64,000 nucleotides of DNA, taken from NCBI GenBank assembly GCA_041671045.1, contig JBAZCF010000012.1:23870-87869 (forward strand), read 5' to 3'. Positions 43,245 through 51,865 of the stretch are shown one piece after another. Each line of letters opens with the position of its first letter. Positions within the stretch are counted from its first letter, which is position 1. The stretch comes from Parachlamydiales bacterium (GTDB lineage Bacteria > Chlamydiota > Chlamydiia > Chlamydiales > JABDDJ01). Under the pieces are notes generated by a model. It saw nothing but the letters and a program-made list of their open reading frames with translations. It was not told the origin of the DNA and did no database searches. The translations under genes were made by a program, and so were the position numbers.

Positions 43245-44033
43245 TTAAATGTTATTATTTTGTTTTAACGGCCAGTTTTCCGGCAGTTTAGGTTGTTCCT
43301 TATCATAATAATATGCATAGTAACAATCCATAACAAACCGGTAATTATTGGGAATAAAATTGCCCGGAAACATTCCAGCCGGTGATTTACAAGTGTTGAA
43401 ACCGGAATTAACTGTTGAAAAGTAAAATATGGGCTTTCCATCCAACACTGTTGATTCGCTGAATAGTACAACGGTAAATAATCCTTCCGGGACCAGCATT
43501 TGTTTGGTCAGTTTCCCTGCAGGTACTTTGAAACCGGTACGGCGCACTCCTGAAAAATCCGTTTCTTCGTCAACATGTGCCGTCATGATAACAAATAGGT
43601 CATTGCGAAGTTTAGGGATCATTTTGACCAGGTCATAGAATTCCTGTGCGAACACGTTGAACTTTTTGTAATTGTCCACGTTGATGTCACGCATAACGCT
43701 TTCCACCATCGCATAGGTAAACGTGTCGATCAGTACGACCTTTATTTCCGGGCGTTGCTCGTCGATGTACTCCAGTGTTTCGAATACTCCCGGGTCAGTT
43801 GCTCTTTTGCCAGGATTGGGCTGCATGACTTTATTGATAGGAAGGAAGTTCGACTTTTTCATGTCGATATTGCCATCTTTATCAATAATAGTTTTGTACT
43901 TAACCTTTGCTCCCGCAAAGGGCAAGATTTTGTTTTCCGGACATATAATAACCGTTTTTTCCGGATTTAACGTGTTGGCTGCCGTGCTTTTTCCACTGCC
44001 ACTCTGTCCATTTACTAAGATGAATTCTGCCAT
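43245..44033 (-). CDS. Sak4-like RecA-fold ATPase
   Basis: 262 residues. Walker A is NGQSGSGKST (residues 8-17). A hydrophobic strand ending in D (VVLIDTF near 98-104) is Walker B, and LFVIMTAHVDEE matches the sensor strand of AAA_24/Sak4-type phage recombinases. These proteins promote single-strand annealing or strand exchange and usually pair with an SSB, here the next gene. The length fits the family. Leader is A/T-rich, with CTTAAATCTAAAATTC before the ATG. Confidence 0.75.
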   Translation of the reverse strand: MAEFILVNGQSGSGKSTAANTLNPEKTVIICPENKILPFAGAKVKYKTIIDKDGNIDMKKSNFLPINKVMQPNPGKRATDPGVFETLEYIDEQRPEIKVVLIDTFTYAMVESVMRDINVDNYKKFNVFAQEFYDLVKMIPKLRNDLFVIMTAHVDEETDFSGVRRTGFKVPAGKLTKQMLVPEGLFTVVLFSESTVLDGKPIFYFSTVNSGFNTCKSPAGMFPGNFIPNNYRFVMDCYYAYYYDKEQPKLPENWPLKQNNNI

Positions 44034-44076
44034 TGTTTTATTTGAATTTTAGATTTAAGAAAATTATAATCAAGAT

Positions 44077-44355
44077 TTAAGTTCTGGGTAATCCAAGTTT
44101 GCGTTGCCGGGCACGTCGACGGCGATTGCATAACATCTGTTTGGTCCTTGCATTGTATTCTTCTATTTCCTTTCTTCTTTTTTCCCTTTCTTTTAATATT
44201 TTTTTGTGAAAATAAAATGTTCCGAAATACCTGATCTTTATAGAGTTTCTTTTTGATAAAGAATTTTTAACGTATAAAAAGAATTCATAAAAAACTTTCT
44301 TTACGTCTTCTACCGGCATATTCATCTCCTGGGCAACTCTCCTGACCACATCCAT
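44077..44355 (-). CDS. HU/IHF-like DNA-binding protein
   Basis: 92 residues using the ATG at 44355, five bases after the primase stop; longer starts overlap the primase gene. VVRRVAQEMNMPVEDVKKV, then FFLYVKNSL and SIKIRYFGTFYFHKK, match the helix-turn-helix and beta-arm start of HU-family proteins (I-x-I-x-x-F-G-T-F). A very basic tail (NRRRRARQRK) follows. Probably compacts or bends phage DNA or helps replication initiation. Confidence 0.7.
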   Translation of the reverse strand: MDVVRRVAQEMNMPVEDVKKVFYEFFLYVKNSLSKRNSIKIRYFGTFYFHKKILKEREKRRKEIEEYNARTKQMLCNRRRRARQRKLGLPRT

Positions 44356-44359
44356 GTGA

Positions 44360-46222
44360 TTAGAAAATTTCCCATGTTGTTTCGGGGACGACTCGTTTTT
44401 TTGCGATCTCAAAGGGGTCTGTTCCATTTTCAAGTAAATATCTGTGGCATCTGCCTTTAAATTGTAACATAACGGGGTGTTCCCGGGTCGGTACACCTAC
44501 AAGACGATGGTTCTTGGTTTTCAACACGTAAATCTGTGTCATAGGTGACGTGCCCGAAGATAGTAGTTTTTTATCATAATGTATCGATAGGATCTCGTAC
44601 ATTTTTTTGCTCCATATGCCTCCTCCCGTGATTTCATATTCGGTAGGTGGCCTTGGTTCCTTGCGTTCGACATTCATAGGCGTTTGCGGATGGGTGCCGT
44701 AAATTTGTATCAACTGGTTGTTAATGGAAAACCTTACCTCGGCTGACAGTTCCTTGGTAAGATAATTGTCCATGGTGTCGCCCCGGAGTTCCATTTGGAG
44801 AGAATTCCACGGGTCGGTAAAGAAACCGTGTATACCCCGGCGTATGATCATTTGTTTTTTGATCTTACGCAGTTGTTCCGGCGTATACCCGTCTTCATTA
44901 TTGACAAATTCAATATGGTTACGAATAAAGTCCTTGGCTTCTTCTATATCTTTTAATGTAGCATGATGTGCTATTTTAGGATCTATGGTATTGCCCATGT
45001 ATATCTCCATGGCTGTAACGGCCAGTTCGGAAACAGGATAGTTCTCCGGAGAATATATGCCCCATTTCCATCCGTACAATATGGAACTTAACAAGATAAG
45101 GTTCATTCCAAAATGAGTCTTGCCCATATTGTTATATCCGTTCAGAACTATAGTATGTCCCATCTTCCAGGTAAAGTGAGGATTCAGTGATGAAATGCCG
45201 GTGGATTTGCCATATTCCAGTCCGTGTTGGGCCTGATATTGTATCTCTTCCCATACATCATCAATGGTAACCACGTCGTCAATAGGAAATCCTTCTGCAT
45301 TTTTCAGTGTGTTTTTCAGCACTTCTTTTCCAAGATAACGCAGTATATCGTTGGCATCCTTGCATTTTACCGTTTCGCTGTTTTCATTCTGATAAGTGTA
45401 CTTTGAAAAATCAATGTATTTGCATCGGTCCCCGCCGAAACGTCTGGCTATCTCAAAGCGTAATTTGATCCCTGCTGGGTCCGCATCGGTAGCGATATAA
45501 ATACATGTCTTGCTGGCAAAGTCTTCGTAGCAGTTGTCAAAATAAGCCAAGGACAGGGCATTTTCCGGGATTAACTTACCGGTCTTTTCATAGGTCTCTT
45601 TTTCCTCTTTAGAAATAGTAGCGCCATTGGGAACGGAAACCACAAAGTGTAGTCCTGCTTCATGATAACTCAGCCGGTCAGGTTCTCCTTCGACGATAAT
45701 GCATTCTTTGGAATGTTTTATCCAGTCCAGTCCCCATGGTATCAATTTACTCCCGGACTGTATGGCGAAGTTTTTCTTTCCGTCACGGTATTTCACCATC
45801 ATCTGCCATCCGTTCTGGGTGTATGGGAATACCGTACAGAGCACCTTACGTACTTCACCGGTAGACTTATCTTTTACTGGGTGGATGGCTGACTGGACCA
45901 TGCATGCCGAAAGAGTGGTTTGTGATATGCCACGACCGGTCCAGTACTTCAGTTGACGTCCCTGAAGTTCGGAAAGGGGTGAAGGTTTAATCTTGATTTT
46001 ATCCTTGGCCCATTCTATTGGTGTAAGCCCGCCGGTCCATCCGCAATGCTGGCAGAACCAGGCGCCTTTGGATGGATTGACACGAAGTTTCTTCTCTCCA
46101 TGTTTTTTACGAAGGTAGTCGCATTGAGGGCATATCGCATCAATCTCCCCTTTGGCACTTGTCCGGGCATCTGGCGGAAGACTTATACCAAAGTCTTTAT
46201 AATCATTGGCATATTTCTCCAT
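44360..46222 (-). CDS. Twinkle/T7 gp4-like primase-helicase
   Basis: 620 residues. Zinc ribbon C31-C34-C57-C60; TOPRIM domain with IIVEGEPDRLSYHEAG and the acidic IATDADPAGIKLR; then a DnaB/RecA-type helicase domain starting at TGISSLNPHF with Walker A NGYNNMGKTHF (about 362-370). The protein would unwind the phage fork and lay down primers. Walker A reads GYNNMGKT, slightly unlike the canonical GxPSMGKT. Its start overlaps the stop of the next upstream gene by one base, and the HU-like gene follows. Typical of the crAss-like replication block. Confidence 0.85.
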   Translation of the reverse strand: MEKYANDYKDFGISLPPDARTSAKGEIDAICPQCDYLRKKHGEKKLRVNPSKGAWFCQHCGWTGGLTPIEWAKDKIKIKPSPLSELQGRQLKYWTGRGISQTTLSACMVQSAIHPVKDKSTGEVRKVLCTVFPYTQNGWQMMVKYRDGKKNFAIQSGSKLIPWGLDWIKHSKECIIVEGEPDRLSYHEAGLHFVVSVPNGATISKEEKETYEKTGKLIPENALSLAYFDNCYEDFASKTCIYIATDADPAGIKLRFEIARRFGGDRCKYIDFSKYTYQNENSETVKCKDANDILRYLGKEVLKNTLKNAEGFPIDDVVTIDDVWEEIQYQAQHGLEYGKSTGISSLNPHFTWKMGHTIVLNGYNNMGKTHFGMNLILLSSILYGWKWGIYSPENYPVSELAVTAMEIYMGNTIDPKIAHHATLKDIEEAKDFIRNHIEFVNNEDGYTPEQLRKIKKQMIIRRGIHGFFTDPWNSLQMELRGDTMDNYLTKELSAEVRFSINNQLIQIYGTHPQTPMNVERKEPRPPTEYEITGGGIWSKKMYEILSIHYDKKLLSSGTSPMTQIYVLKTKNHRLVGVPTREHPVMLQFKGRCHRYLLENGTDPFEIAKKRVVPETTWEIF

Positions 46223-46494
46223 TAGATTAATGCTTTTACGATGTGTAAAGCTGATTCTCCATACTTTTCTTGAATATACATATTTGTAGAAATATTCTTT
46301 TTTCCTTTATACATACATTTTTCAGGAAGGAATTCTTTATCTTTATTTGCCAACCATTCTTCAAAAGCAAAAATATCAAGGTGAAACTTTTGTGTTGCCA
46401 TGGTTAATAGAACGTCACAAAATTTTTCTGCAGGTATTCCAAAGGTCGATTTAAAAGAAGGACCTAATTTAGTGTCTTCAATATACATTGCCAT
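46222..46494 (-). CDS. Small early protein of unknown function
   Basis: 90 residues starting MAMYIEDTKLGPSF, helical, no recognised motif. Its stop overlaps the primase ATG by one base, so it is likely co-translated with the primase and may act in replication. Preceded by an A-rich leader. Confidence 0.5.
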   Translation of the reverse strand: MAMYIEDTKLGPSFKSTFGIPAEKFCDVLLTMATQKFHLDIFAFEEWLANKDKEFLPEKCMYKGKKNISTNMYIQEKYGESALHIVKALI

Positions 46495-46507
46495 ATTAAT
46501 ATTTTTT

Positions 46508-46828
46508 TTAGAAAGGTTTTGTTTTGACGATTAAGTCGAGAACGGCTTGGGCGGTTCGTTTGATTGGATGATTTAACCATAAATCATAAGGATGGTCGTC
46601 CGTCCGACATCCTAAACCATAATTAAGATTAACAGGCGTTAATGGACATCCTTTGCAGCCAGTTTCTACTTTTACAAAAAGTTCACAATAAGGACAATTA
46701 TTTCTGAACTGTTTGATTTCAGGGATTGCTATGTCAGCTTGACGATCATCCCCATTAAAGTCGACTACTAATTTCCATTTCTTCACGGCCAATTTATAGA
46801 CTTCTTGCAGTGTTATTTCTTTTTTCAT
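46508..46828 (-). CDS. Cysteine-rich small protein, probably metal binding
   Basis: 106 residues. CPYCELFVKVETGCKGCPL gives a Cys cluster (CxxC, then CxxC) that probably binds zinc, in the middle of the chain. The C-terminus (WLNHPIKRTAQAVLDLI) is helical. Its start overlaps the previous stop by one base. Function unknown. Confidence 0.55.
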   Translation of the reverse strand: MKKEITLQEVYKLAVKKWKLVVDFNGDDRQADIAIPEIKQFRNNCPYCELFVKVETGCKGCPLTPVNLNYGLGCRTDDHPYDLWLNHPIKRTAQAVLDLIVKTKPF

Positions 46829-47505
46829 TATTGATACATTTTGTCTTTTTGTTCTTGCGTTAATCTTACCGGAGTGATCGTATTCTCCTTTTCTTTGATC
46901 TTTTCCTTTATCACGGATGGGACAGATTCTATGTAACCTTTCCAGTCTTCTGCATAACGCTCGGCCTTCGGGCTTAAGAATTCCACAGCTTGCATGGTGC
47001 CACGAAATGCATTATCAGGCAGTGATAGAAATTTGAAATAAGCCAGTTTTTGTTCCAGTAGGTATTCATGGCCTACTTTGGCAACGGTAATATCATAAGT
47101 TTCCCGGGCCAGAGGTTTGCTTCCCGGCCACGTTTTTCCATATGCCTGTTCATAAAACTTCTCGAAATTCTCGTCATTTTGTGACCGGTGTGCATCCAGC
47201 CATACTGCCGTTACGACAATACGTTTGGTGTCCTGATCAGTACGGATAAGTTTTTTCATGGCCAGGTTCCCGGCACATTGGTTGACTGTTTCTTCATCCA
47301 TACCGATATGGTTATATATCCGGTCATAGGTATAATCCTTATCCTGTTCTTCCAGTTTTTGAATAAGCAGGGCCAGCACATATTCATCATTGGTAATGCC
47401 AAGGGCGACACGTACCTTATGTTGAATATAGGAAGTGGAATGAACCGGACAGGACTTATAAAGAGCGTTGTCTATGAACTTCTGGAATTTTTTATTCTTT
47501 ACCAT
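46828..47505 (-). CDS. Early protein of unknown function, possible helicase-loading or replication accessory
   Basis: 225 residues. The first ~110 residues (ALGITNDEYVLALLIQKLEE, then YNHIGMDEETVNQ, then MKKLIRTDQ) have the pattern of a winged-helix domain as in replication initiator or loader proteins. The rest is helical with a charged tail. It overlaps the next gene by one base and leads towards the primase. A role in replication is inferred from the winged-helix impression and gene order. Confidence 0.45.
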   Translation of the reverse strand: MVKNKKFQKFIDNALYKSCPVHSTSYIQHKVRVALGITNDEYVLALLIQKLEEQDKDYTYDRIYNHIGMDEETVNQCAGNLAMKKLIRTDQDTKRIVVTAVWLDAHRSQNDENFEKFYEQAYGKTWPGSKPLARETYDITVAKVGHEYLLEQKLAYFKFLSLPDNAFRGTMQAVEFLSPKAERYAEDWKGYIESVPSVIKEKIKEKENTITPVRLTQEQKDKMYQ

Positions 47506-47508
47506 AGT

Positions 47509-47649
47509 TTAATATTTTTTATATCCACAATCAAAACATTCAATTCCATTAAATGCATAATATCCACAAACTGGACATTTAGATAATTTAATATTTATCA
47601 TTGATTTACAAAAATTATTATGATTCATTACAATATTAGTCTTTTTCAT
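47509..47649 (-). CDS. 46-residue zinc-ribbon protein
   Basis: ATG at 47649 after the leader AAAATTTAAAATT. Four cysteines in two knuckles (C25, C28, C38, C41: KCPVCGYYAFNGIECFDCGY) make a compact zinc ribbon. No other motif. Small zinc-ribbon proteins are common in phage early regions; role unknown. The frame has no competing gene on either strand. Confidence 0.65.
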   Translation of the reverse strand: MKKTNIVMNHNNFCKSMINIKLSKCPVCGYYAFNGIECFDCGYKKY

Positions 47650-47660
47650 AATTTTAAATT

Positions 47661-48014
47661 TTAACCAAAATAAATTATTTCATTATTATCAACGGCATCA
47701 AGACATCCTTGCTGAAATTGTTTTACCACTTCAATGAAATCCTTTTCTTTTTCTTCTGGAACAAAACTATCCAATATTTCTTGAATTCCAAGAGCGATTG
47801 TTTTACATTCTTCTGGCGTTAATTCTCCGTCACAATCAGAATGATCAAGTAAAGGAATAATTTTATGATCTATTGTTTGTAGTTCTATTTTAGAACCGCC
47901 AAAACCAATACAATCGTCAAGATTGATATTGATTTTTGAAGCAAGCCAAGTACGAAAATCATTAAAATATCCGTAACTTCCATGATAAGCATTATTTGAT
48001 GTGTCAAGTCCCAT
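47661..48014 (-). CDS. Conserved phage protein of unknown function
   Basis: 117 residues. MGLDTSNNAYHGSYGYFNDF, then LLDHSDCDGELTPEECKTIA and a final FQQGCLDA segment match a small family present in many tailed phages (M-G-L-D, H-G-x-Y, H-S-D-C-D-G-E). No function known. Leader TTTAAATTTAAAACT. Confidence 0.55.
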   Translation of the reverse strand: MGLDTSNNAYHGSYGYFNDFRTWLASKININLDDCIGFGGSKIELQTIDHKIIPLLDHSDCDGELTPEECKTIALGIQEILDSFVPEEKEKDFIEVVKQFQQGCLDAVDNNEIIYFG

Positions 48015-48031
48015 AGTTTTAAATTTAAAGA

Positions 48032-48063
48032 AAAAATAAGCCCGGCGGTATAATACCGGACTT
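48032..48063 (-). terminator. Intrinsic terminator
   Basis: Imperfect hairpin CCGG..CCGG with arms AAG/CTT (48038-48045 with 48056-48063), followed on the minus strand by TTATTTTTTC and the next leader. Terminates the SF2 helicase gene. Confidence 0.55.
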
Positions 48064-48068
48064 ATGCG

Positions 48069-49616
48069 TTAAACCTTACTGATATTAATAGATTCGAATT
48101 TCTCTCCTATTTCTCCTCTTGCCTCGGCTTCTATCCTTTTTTTGATTTCGTAATATTGTCCTATGGTTGCCCCATCGACAATATTGTATCCCCAATTGGC
48201 CAATTTCTGATACATCCAGTCCGGCGCCGGAGCGTGAGTAATATATTCACTGGACTGTGCCTTGGTATAGTTTATCCCGGATTGCCATACTCCCAAAGAT
48301 TGTAACCATTCAATCTGTTTGGGCGTAGCATCTTCCAGCATTCTTCCTCTATGGTTCACTTTAAGAACAGGAAGGTCTAAAAGATCAACAGGTTTGTCGT
48401 GTTTATAGAACCGCATGATACGGAAATCCCGAACACGTTTTTGCTGCATCTCTGCAAATTCCAGTTGTCGCATGGCTTCTTCTTCATGATCCAGGAATTT
48501 CTGCCGTTGCTCGTCGGTAACGAATACTTTATCTTCGGCTTTTTTATCCTGATCCAAGGTCCATGTGTTGACCAGTTTGTGACTGCCCGTGTTGTCCACA
48601 AAGTCAAGGATAACACAGTTGTTTGCCTGGTGTTTCTGTCTGAACGGTTCAGATTTCAGACGAGTTCCTCTTCCAATTTGCTGACAGTATAATGCAAGTG
48701 ATTGAGTAGGACGAGCCATAAGAACAGCGCCAATATCTTCATAGTCAAAACCTTCACAAAGCAGATCCACGTTAGTCAATACATCTACAATTTTAGTTCG
48801 AAAATTAGAAATAGTTTGTTGTCGGTCTTCATGATCCAGTCCGGAATGAACGGCTTTTGCAGCGAATCCTCCGGCTCTAAACATTTCAGCCATATTTTCA
48901 GCATGGGCAATATCACAACAGAATACCAATGCCTGTCTGCCAAAAGCATATTTGCGGTATTTCTGTACAACCAGGTTATTGCGTTCTGGTATATCTATTT
49001 TTGGAGAAAGTTCACTTTGGGAGAAATCACCGCCAATACGTTTTACTTTAGATATATCGACCTGTGTTTGTATCCGATGTGCTTCGATCTGACATAACCA
49101 TCCATCTTTAATAGCCCGTTGAATAGGATATTCATAGACCATTTCATCCATGATATTGGAAAAGTCCAAACCATCAAGACGTGTAGGTGTTGCTGTAAAT
49201 CCAAAACTGTTTTCGTACTTAAAGTATTGTAATGGAAGGATATAGGTTTTTGCCAAAAAATGATGAATTTCATCACCCATAACGCAATCAAAATGATCTT
49301 TTGGTATTCTATCGAGTCTTTTATGTACGGTTTGAATTGATCCGATAACAATACGTTTGTTTATTTCGAATACCGGTCCTTTAATTATACCGATATCCAT
49401 AGGATACATACGGTTAAAATCACGAAATGCTTGGTCCATGAGTTCCTCCCGGTGACAAAGAAAAAGAGTGCGTTTATAGTCCTGTGATATACCTACTGCG
49501 AGTAATCGCTTACCTACGCCCGTCGCGGCAACGATCAATTGCCGTTTGACTTTTTTCTTTTTCTTTTTGACTTGCTCGAGACATTCGAGCTGGTATGGCC
49601 TCCAATTTATTTTCAT
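48069..49616 (-). CDS. SF2 (DEAD/DExH-type) helicase
   Basis: 515 residues. Walker A ATGVGKRL (31-38, K36), motif Ia LFLCHREELMDQAF, motif II GDEIHHFL (DEIH), motif III GFTATPTRLDG, then the second RecA domain with ALVFCCDIAHAENMAE, VDVLTNVDLLCEGFDYEDIGAVLMARPT and motif VI QQIGRGTRL. This is the phage SNF2/UvsW-RadD-type helicase common in crAss-like replication blocks, acting in recombination-dependent replication or fork repair. Walker A ends in R rather than S/T, which is uncommon but seen in some SF2 enzymes. Its C-terminal ~120 residues hold a small extra region. The start overlaps the previous stop (ATGA). Confidence 0.85.
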   Translation of the reverse strand: MKINWRPYQLECLEQVKKKKKKVKRQLIVAATGVGKRLLAVGISQDYKRTLFLCHREELMDQAFRDFNRMYPMDIGIIKGPVFEINKRIVIGSIQTVHKRLDRIPKDHFDCVMGDEIHHFLAKTYILPLQYFKYENSFGFTATPTRLDGLDFSNIMDEMVYEYPIQRAIKDGWLCQIEAHRIQTQVDISKVKRIGGDFSQSELSPKIDIPERNNLVVQKYRKYAFGRQALVFCCDIAHAENMAEMFRAGGFAAKAVHSGLDHEDRQQTISNFRTKIVDVLTNVDLLCEGFDYEDIGAVLMARPTQSLALYCQQIGRGTRLKSEPFRQKHQANNCVILDFVDNTGSHKLVNTWTLDQDKKAEDKVFVTDEQRQKFLDHEEEAMRQLEFAEMQQKRVRDFRIMRFYKHDKPVDLLDLPVLKVNHRGRMLEDATPKQIEWLQSLGVWQSGINYTKAQSSEYITHAPAPDWMYQKLANWGYNIVDGATIGQYYEIKKRIEAEARGEIGEKFESINISKV

Positions 49617-49819
49617 GACTGGTTTGTTAGAAATTCTTCAATACAGTAAGGTACAATCGGTACAGGACTTTCTTTTTCCGCCATTTTTATGTCCATATAA
49701 AGTTCATAGTCTAAAAGAAGCTGTAAATTATACAGACTTAATTCCATCGGTTCGAAAATATAAACAGGTTTTCCTTTTATAATAACCAATGCTTTATTTT
49801 TCATTTCAATTGCTGTCAT
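49613..49819 (-). CDS. Small early protein
   Basis: 68 residues from the ATG at 49819, which follows AAACTTTAAAACT; starts further upstream would lie inside the 43-residue membrane protein gene. Acidic and helical, starts MTAIEMKNKALVIIKGKPV. Stop overlaps the SF2 helicase start, suggesting coupled expression. No family recognised. Confidence 0.5.
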   Translation of the reverse strand: MTAIEMKNKALVIIKGKPVYIFEPMELSLYNLQLLLDYELYMDIKMAEKESPVPIVPYCIEEFLTNQS

Positions 49820-49823
49820 AGTT

Positions 49824-49955
49824 TTAAAGTTTATGTATTGCATGTTCCATTACACTCTCCCATTTTTTAAATCCGAATAATACGACGGATACAGGCCATG
49901 AAATTAAAACGCAAATCAGGGCAATTAACCAGAATAATCTTTTAAGAATTTTCAT
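49824..49955 (-). CDS. 43-residue single-span membrane protein
   Basis: ATG at 49955 after CCAAAACTTAAAAAT. It reads MKILKRLFWLIALICVLISW with a continuous hydrophobic stretch (about residues 7-31) and a short polar C-terminus. It is the first gene after the perfect promoter at 50.0 kb. Candidate membrane factor such as superinfection exclusion; inferred from topology only. Confidence 0.6.
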   Translation of the reverse strand: MKILKRLFWLIALICVLISWPVSVVLFGFKKWESVMEHAIHKL

Positions 49956-49990
49956 ATTTTTAAGTTTTGGAAAAAGATAATCACGAGTTG

Positions 49991-50034
49991 CAAAGATAAT
50001 ATTAAGTTCACAATAAACAAAAATAATTGAACTT
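49991..50034 (-). promoter_or_regulatory. Perfect Bacteroidota-type promoter with an overlapping inverted repeat
   Basis: Minus strand: TTG (plus 50018-50020), 19 bp, TATCTTTG (plus 49991-49998). The inverted repeat AAGTTCA-N17-TGAACTT (50004-50010 and 50028-50034) brackets the -33 box and looks like an operator. Drives the leftward set beginning with the small membrane protein, then the SF2 helicase. Confidence 0.75.
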
Positions 50035-50050
50035 TATTTTTGCTTTGTTC

Positions 50051-50082
50051 ATAAAAAAGGAAGGGATGATACACCCTTCCTT
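50051..50082 (-). terminator. Strong intrinsic terminator
   Basis: Stem AAGGAAGGG/CCCTTCCTT followed on the minus strand by TTTTTTAT. Ends the gene at 50118-51275 just before the promoter at 50.0 kb. Confidence 0.85.
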
Positions 50083-50117
50083 CCAACTAAAAACCAATTA
50101 ATCCACTTTTACCGGCA

Positions 50118-51275
50118 TTAGACTTCACCGGGCTTTTCCTGTCTCCTGTGATGACTTCTCTTTTTTGACGGTATGGCATCTTCCCCGGCTTCATTGATTG
50201 CCGGATTGTCCGATCCTGGCTCATCCGGTTCAGGATTAAGTCCGGAGTATTTATCCATTTCTTCATCTTCAATAAATGCTTCTTCCGGTTTGTTTTCCGT
50301 TAATGCAATATAAATGCTATGCGTAAGATTGGAGAGTTCCTGTTCATAATCCGGCAAATATCGGTTCACAAGGAATGTCCCCCATTCTTTGTTATTGGCA
50401 TGGATATCACTGATATCCGTATCGCTGGGTTTAAGTAAAGCAGTACCTGCATTGTAAATTTCCCATAAGGATATCTCATGTGATTCCCCACCAATACCAT
50501 GGCGTTCAAGGCTGGCGGTTTCAAATCCTCTGGTAATCTTTACAACGGATGTGATGTTAAAGGGGGCATCACATACCACTCCGGGCATATTCTGCCGGAC
50601 GGCAAGGCGTAACAAGGCGCCCATAACATTGTCAATGATATCATCAGAGTCTTGGTCAATGAACAATTTGTCTATCATCATACGGGCCATGGCGATGTCA
50701 ATGCTTATATTGGCTTCATAATCATCCAACCACACACGCAAAGCATTTATCAGGTCATTATAAGACTTCTTCTGGCTTCTCTTGGCAGTATATGTTGAGA
50801 ACCATTTGTCACCAAAGATGCAATGATTGGTACAGACACGATTATACAGGCCGAAAGCCAGGTCAATGCCTTTGTCGTGGAAAGCACAGGATATACCAGG
50901 CTTAAGATCACCTTCAAAAGCAAAGATCCATTGGATAAGGATTTTGTTAAATACCCATGTATCGATAGGCGTTTCATTGGCCGGTATCTCCGCACGTTCC
51001 TTGCGGGTCATTACGTTCTCCGAGCCGTTGGCTTGCACCAGGATGGGTTGCATATAATAGACTATGCCATACTTGTCCAGGATGGCGTTGACCTCTTCTA
51101 TGAGTTCATACGCTTCGACAGGACGTGACTCCGGTGGCTTACGGTTAGAATTAAGATATGCCTTACTCTGGCACAACAAATCAAAGGAAATTTCCTTGTA
51201 TTTCTCTCCTTCGGCAAAGAAGAAAATCGGTTCCGAATTCTGAACTGGGTCTTGAGTTTCGACGTCATTATTCAT
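50118..51275 (-). CDS. Early protein, possibly DUF932/DUF3871-like
   Basis: 385 residues from the ATG at 51275, preceded by AAATTTAAACTCA; the longer frame upstream (to 51425) lacks a leader and crosses non-coding sequence. LAFGLYNRVCTNHCIFGDKW resembles the R/N-x-x-C-x-N-x-C-x-x-G block of DUF932/DUF3871 proteins found on phages and Bacteroides conjugative elements. A very charged, Pro-rich tail (last 70 residues) ends in KKRSHHRRQEKPGEV. Function unknown; anti-defence or replication-linked roles are speculative. Confidence 0.5.
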   Translation of the reverse strand: MNNDVETQDPVQNSEPIFFFAEGEKYKEISFDLLCQSKAYLNSNRKPPESRPVEAYELIEEVNAILDKYGIVYYMQPILVQANGSENVMTRKERAEIPANETPIDTWVFNKILIQWIFAFEGDLKPGISCAFHDKGIDLAFGLYNRVCTNHCIFGDKWFSTYTAKRSQKKSYNDLINALRVWLDDYEANISIDIAMARMMIDKLFIDQDSDDIIDNVMGALLRLAVRQNMPGVVCDAPFNITSVVKITRGFETASLERHGIGGESHEISLWEIYNAGTALLKPSDTDISDIHANNKEWGTFLVNRYLPDYEQELSNLTHSIYIALTENKPEEAFIEDEEMDKYSGLNPEPDEPGSDNPAINEAGEDAIPSKKRSHHRRQEKPGEV

Positions 51276-51493
51276 TGAGTTTAAATTTAAAAGGTTATTT
51301 TGAATAGGATTGAGCATAGTCAAAAAAGGGCAATAATGGTTTTTTAAGTGTATTACAAATGCAGGAGAGCGGACCTCTAACGTAGTCACACACACCAGAT
51401 CAATCGATCCACGTATATTATCCACTCATTTTCAAGCCTATTTGATACCCTGACAAGTAAGGATTCCTGCATATTGACAGGCATTGAAGTTTA

Positions 51494-51610
51494 TAAAAAA
51501 GATAAACAAGACTTATCGTCTTGCTTATCCTAATATTAAATCGTTCCAAACCTGACCCTGCATTTCCAGTCCTATTCATTCCACCCCAATCCGCATACTA
51601 TTTTGATGTT
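51494..51610 (-). ncRNA. Candidate small RNA A with its own terminator
   Basis: Leftward transcript unit in a 430-bp gap without genes. It ends in the hairpin GATAAACAAGAC/GTCTTGCTTATC (51501-51512 with 51518-51529, one mismatch) followed by TTTTTT on the minus strand. The 5' part is G/A-rich on the transcript strand and not open in any long frame. First of three units with the same layout. Confidence 0.5.
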
Positions 51611-51741
51611 AAAAAAAAAGATAAGTAAGACAAAATATCTCACTTATCTTCCGTTTCTGTACTATCCATATACTATATTACCACTCCTCACCTCTACAGA
51701 CCGTACTCGACCCATCATCACCTTATACTGATATTTTTAAT
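51611..51741 (-). ncRNA. Candidate small RNA B with its own terminator
   Basis: Begins at the direct repeat 51718-51741, which matches the one before unit C in 23 of 24 positions. It ends at the stem AAGATAAGT/ACTTATCTT (51618-51626 with 51642-51650) plus a run of T on the minus strand. The body between is not coding. The repeat is probably a start signal or a shared 5' end. Confidence 0.55.
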
Positions 51742-51865
51742 ATTTAAAAAAAAGATAAGTTCAATTTCTCAAACTTATCTTAAATCAGACCTCGGCGGGA
51801 CAAATCTGAACAAATCAAGCCTCACAGTATCTTACCGCGCCTCACCTTATACTAATATTTTTAAT
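51742..51865 (-). ncRNA. Candidate small RNA C with its own terminator
   Basis: Starts at repeat 51842-51865, which overlaps the end of the gene at 51861. It ends at the stem AAGATAAGTT/AACTTATCTT (51752-51761 with 51772-51781), followed by TTTTTTTT on the minus strand. Same layout as units A and B but different central sequence, suggesting related carriers with different target-pairing cores. Confidence 0.55.

Noticed and set aside
42451..43248. 265-residue plus-strand frame opposite the SSB-like gene
   Set aside because: Opposite a clear leftward gene with leader and terminator; the product is rich in Arg, Cys and Phe without a pattern, as expected for an antisense shadow.
51275..51425. 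N-terminal extension of the 50118 gene to 51425
   Set aside because: The stretch lacks a leader at its upstream start, while the internal ATG at 51275 has the early leader AAATTTAAACTCA.
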